From the NCBI GenBank assembly GCA_020200935.1, contig JAIVHR010000164.1, positions 1 through 17,122 on the forward strand: DNA of 17,122 nt, in the 5' to 3' direction. Made by a program: the position numbers and the translations under genes. The notes beneath the pieces were generated by a model, which was not told where the DNA came from, did no database searches, and saw only the letters and a program-made list of their open reading frames with translations. Position 1 is the stretch's first letter, and each line of letters starts with the position of its first letter. Source of the DNA: Sphingomonadales bacterium (lineage in GTDB: Bacteria; Pseudomonadota; Alphaproteobacteria; Sphingomonadales; Sphingomonadaceae). Below are positions 14,993-17,122 of this stretch, piece after piece.

Positions 14993-16989
14993 TAGCGCTC
15001 CCGCAGCGCCGCCTGTGCCGCCGCCAGCCGCGCGATCGGCACGCGATAGGGCGAGGCGCTGACATAATCGAGGCCGACGCGCTCGCAAAAGCCGATGCTC
15101 GCCGGATCGCCGCCATGCTCGCCGCAAATACCGAGCTTGATGTCGACCCGCGCCCCCCTGCCGCGCTCAGCCGCCATCGAGATCAGCTCGCCGACGCCCT
15201 CGATATCGAGGCTGACGAAGGGATCGCGGGCAAAGATTCCCTTGTCGACATATTGGGTCAGGAAGCGCCCGGCATCGTCGCGGCTGACGCCGAGTGCGGT
15301 CTGGGTCAGATGAGCATCGGGTTGACTTCATGCAGCTCGGAGACGCGCCGCCGCAGCACATCGACGGTTGTTCCCGCCGCCTCGGCGACCTGCGCAAATT
15401 CCGCGTCCTCGTGCGGCAGGAATTCGTGCAAGGGCGGATCGAGCAGCCGGATCGTCACCGGCAGCCCGGCCATGATCGCGAAGATCTCCTTGAAATCGGC
15501 GCGCTGTTCGGGAAGCAGCTTTTCGAGCGCCTGTCGCCGGCCCTGTTCGTCGCCGGCGAGGATCATCTGACGCACCGCGGTGATCCGCTCGGCATCGAAG
15601 AACATATGCTCGGTGCGGCACAACCCGATCCCCTCGGCACCGAATTCGCGCGCGGTGCGACAGTCGGCCGGCGTTTCGGCATTGGCGCGCACGCGCATCC
15701 GCCGCGCGCCGTCGGCCCATTCCATCAACCGGCCGAAATCGCCGGCAAGCTCGGGCTGGACGGTCGCGACCTCGCCGACCATGACCTCGCCGGTGGCGCC
15801 GTCGATGGTGATCGTCTCGCCTTCCTTCACCTCGCGCCCGCCGACCCGGAACAGCCTTTCTTTAGTGTCGATAGCGATGCTGCCGGCGCCCGACACGCAG
15901 GGCCGCCCCATACCGCGCGCGACCACCGCCGCGTGGCTCGTCATGCCGCCGCGCGCCGTCAGGATGCCCCTCGCCGCGTGCATGCCGTGAATATCCTCGG
16001 GGCTGGTCTCGATACGGACCAGGATCACGCTCTCGCCCCGCTCGGCGCGGCGTTCGGCGCTGTCGGCATCGAAGACGACGATGCCCGAGGCGGCGCCCGG
16101 CGAGGCGGGCAGCCCCCTTGCGATCACGTCGCGCGTCGCATCGGGATCGAGCGTCGGGTGGAGCAGCTGGTCGAGCGCCTGCGGTTCGACGCGCAGCGCC
16201 GCCTCCTCCTTGGTGATCAGCCCGTCATCCGCCATCTCGACCGCGATCCGGAGCGCCGCGCTCGCCGTCCGCTTGCCGCTGCGCGTCTGCAGCATCCAGA
16301 GCGTCCCGCGTTCGACGGTGAATTCGATATCCTGCATGTCGCGATAATGCTGTTCGAGCGTCTCGAAGACCCCGGCCAGCTCCGCGAACGTCTCGGGCAT
16401 CGCCTCTTCCATCGACAGCGGCTTCGCCCCGGCCGCTTCGCGCGCCGATTTGGTCAGATATTGCGGCGTTCGGATGCCGGAGACGACATCCTCGCCCTGC
16501 GCGTTGATCAGCCACTCGCCATAATAAGCGCGGTCGCCGGTCGAGGGATCGCGGGTGAAGGCGACGCCGGTGGCGCTGGTCTCGCCCATATTGCCGAACA
16601 CCATCGCCTGGACGTTGACCGCGGTGCCCCAGTCGCCGGGAATGTCGTAGATTGAGGACGGTGTCCATCATCCCCGGCATCGACACCCGCGCGCCCGAGC
16701 GCACCGAAACGAGCAGCGGATCGGCGGCGTCGCCGAAGCTTTTGCCGGTCACCTGCTCGATATGGGCGAGGCCATCGGCGACCTGACCGCGCAATTCCTC
16801 GGGGATGCGTTCGCCTTCGTCGTAATAGCGCGCGCACATCGCGGTGCTGATCGTGAAGCCTGGCGGCACCGGCAGGCCGATCGAGGCCATCTCGGCGAGA
16901 TTGGCGCCCTTGCCGCCGAGCAGGTCCTTGTCGCCCCGCCCGCCGTCCGAAACGCCGCCGCCGAAGCGGTAGACATATTGATCGCTCAT
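14992..16989 (-). pseudogene. ppdK: Pyruvate, phosphate dikinase with two internal breaks
   Basis: PpdK interconverts pyruvate, ATP and phosphate with PEP, AMP and pyrophosphate. Three well-conserved pieces lie in order. Piece A (16989 to about 16648, 114 codons) holds the start of the ATP-grasp domain: [12 protein letters not shown] and [20 protein letters not shown]. Piece B (about 16649 to 15312, 446 codons, another frame) runs from [16 protein letters not shown] through the phosphohistidine motif TARGGMTSHAAVVARGMG to LHEVNPML, then stops. Piece C (15309 to 14992) resumes at [14 protein letters not shown] and includes the catalytic cysteine motif [10 protein letters not shown]. Compared with recalled family sequence, about 117 residues are lost between A and B and about 107 between B and C. 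About 665 residues remain of roughly 880-890. No other decay is visible. The start has a strong ribosome-binding site within a hairpin. Confidence 0.92.
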
Positions 16990-16992
16990 TCT

Positions 16993-17012
16993 CCCTCCCC
17001 TTCAGGGGAGGG
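16993..17012 (-). promoter_or_regulatory. Hairpin enclosing the ppdK ribosome-binding site
   Basis: In the ppdK mRNA CCCTCCCC-TGAA-GGGGAGGG forms a perfect 8-bp stem. The 3' arm is the purine-rich ribosome-binding site, which ends 3 bases before the ATG. The same kind of palindrome occurs as dispersed repeats in many alphaproteobacteria, so this may be a repeat that supplies the site. Folding would hide the site from ribosomes. Confidence 0.6.
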
Positions 17013-17072
17013 ATGACAGGGTGGGGCAAGAGACGGCAAGGGCTCGATGCCCCTGTCGCCTCTTCCAGCCGA

Positions 17073-17093
17073 GCGCCTCCGTGCCGGAGGCGC
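17073..17093. repeat. Perfect 9-bp inverted repeat at the right edge
   Basis: GCGCCTCCG and CGGAGGCGC pair perfectly around a TGC loop. It may be a terminator of a gene beyond the window or part of a repeat element together with 16993-17012. No gene is recognisable in 16990-17122. Confidence 0.6.
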
Positions 17094-17122
17094 ACCCACC
17101 CAGCGTCGGGTGAACCTTGCCC

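Noticed and set aside
15294..16655. A 453-codon plus-strand frame antisense to ppdK
   Set aside because: It is a GC-rich shadow of a conserved gene, with no ribosome-binding site and low-complexity Arg/Gly/Ala composition.
16990..17122. Possible 3' end of another minus-strand gene at the right edge
   Set aside because: Frames there translate the palindromic repeat and give no family match.

Overview
The window is GC-rich, densely coded DNA from an alphaproteobacterium, most likely Sphingomonadales. I infer this from the order ispH-thrB-rnhA, the split glycine decarboxylase (gcvPA after gcvH), a CpaD-type lipoprotein in a tad locus, and paired palindromic intergenic repeats. No database search was possible, so the taxonomic call is inference.

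Layout. (1) 1-1972, minus strand: a glycine-cleavage operon read from a promoter (1944-1972) through a tandem glycine riboswitch (1733-1907) into gcvT, gcvH and the first codons of gcvPA; a palindromic doublet separates gcvH from gcvPA. (2) 2000-2653, minus: an unrecognised lipoprotein. (3) 2727-4855, plus: ispH (lacking its N-terminus), thrB and rnhA, nearly contiguous. (4) 5135-7137, minus: an alpha/beta hydrolase translationally coupled to a D-arginine-dehydrogenase-like FAD oxidoreductase. (5) 7188-14326, plus: a Tad/Flp pilus locus cpaA-cpaB-cpaC-cpaD-cpaE-tadB-tadC, followed by a hairpin and a small membrane-anchored protein with a helix-hairpin-helix-like domain. (6) 14992-16989, minus: ppdK (pyruvate phosphate dikinase), broken at two places.

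The Tad genes encode the prepilin peptidase (CpaA), the outer-membrane secretin (CpaC) with periplasmic partner (CpaB) and lipoprotein (CpaD), the localisation ATPase-like protein (CpaE) and the two inner-membrane platform proteins (TadB, TadC). The motor ATPase CpaF/TadA, which normally sits between cpaE and tadB, is missing; so are the Flp pilin and the TadE/F/G minor pilins.

The most striking feature is a set of missing pieces whose flanks are otherwise pristine: the first ~70 codons of ispH, all of cpaF, and two stretches of ppdK of roughly 350 and 320 bp. ispH is normally essential, so an assembly or gap-removal artefact is the leading explanation, but real deletion cannot be excluded from sequence alone. 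I do not see a clearly new defence or mobile system here. The other points of interest are three different palindromic doublets with the same architecture, a ppdK ribosome-binding site buried in a perfect hairpin, and an oxidoreductase whose substrate-recognition residues differ from those of its best-known relative.
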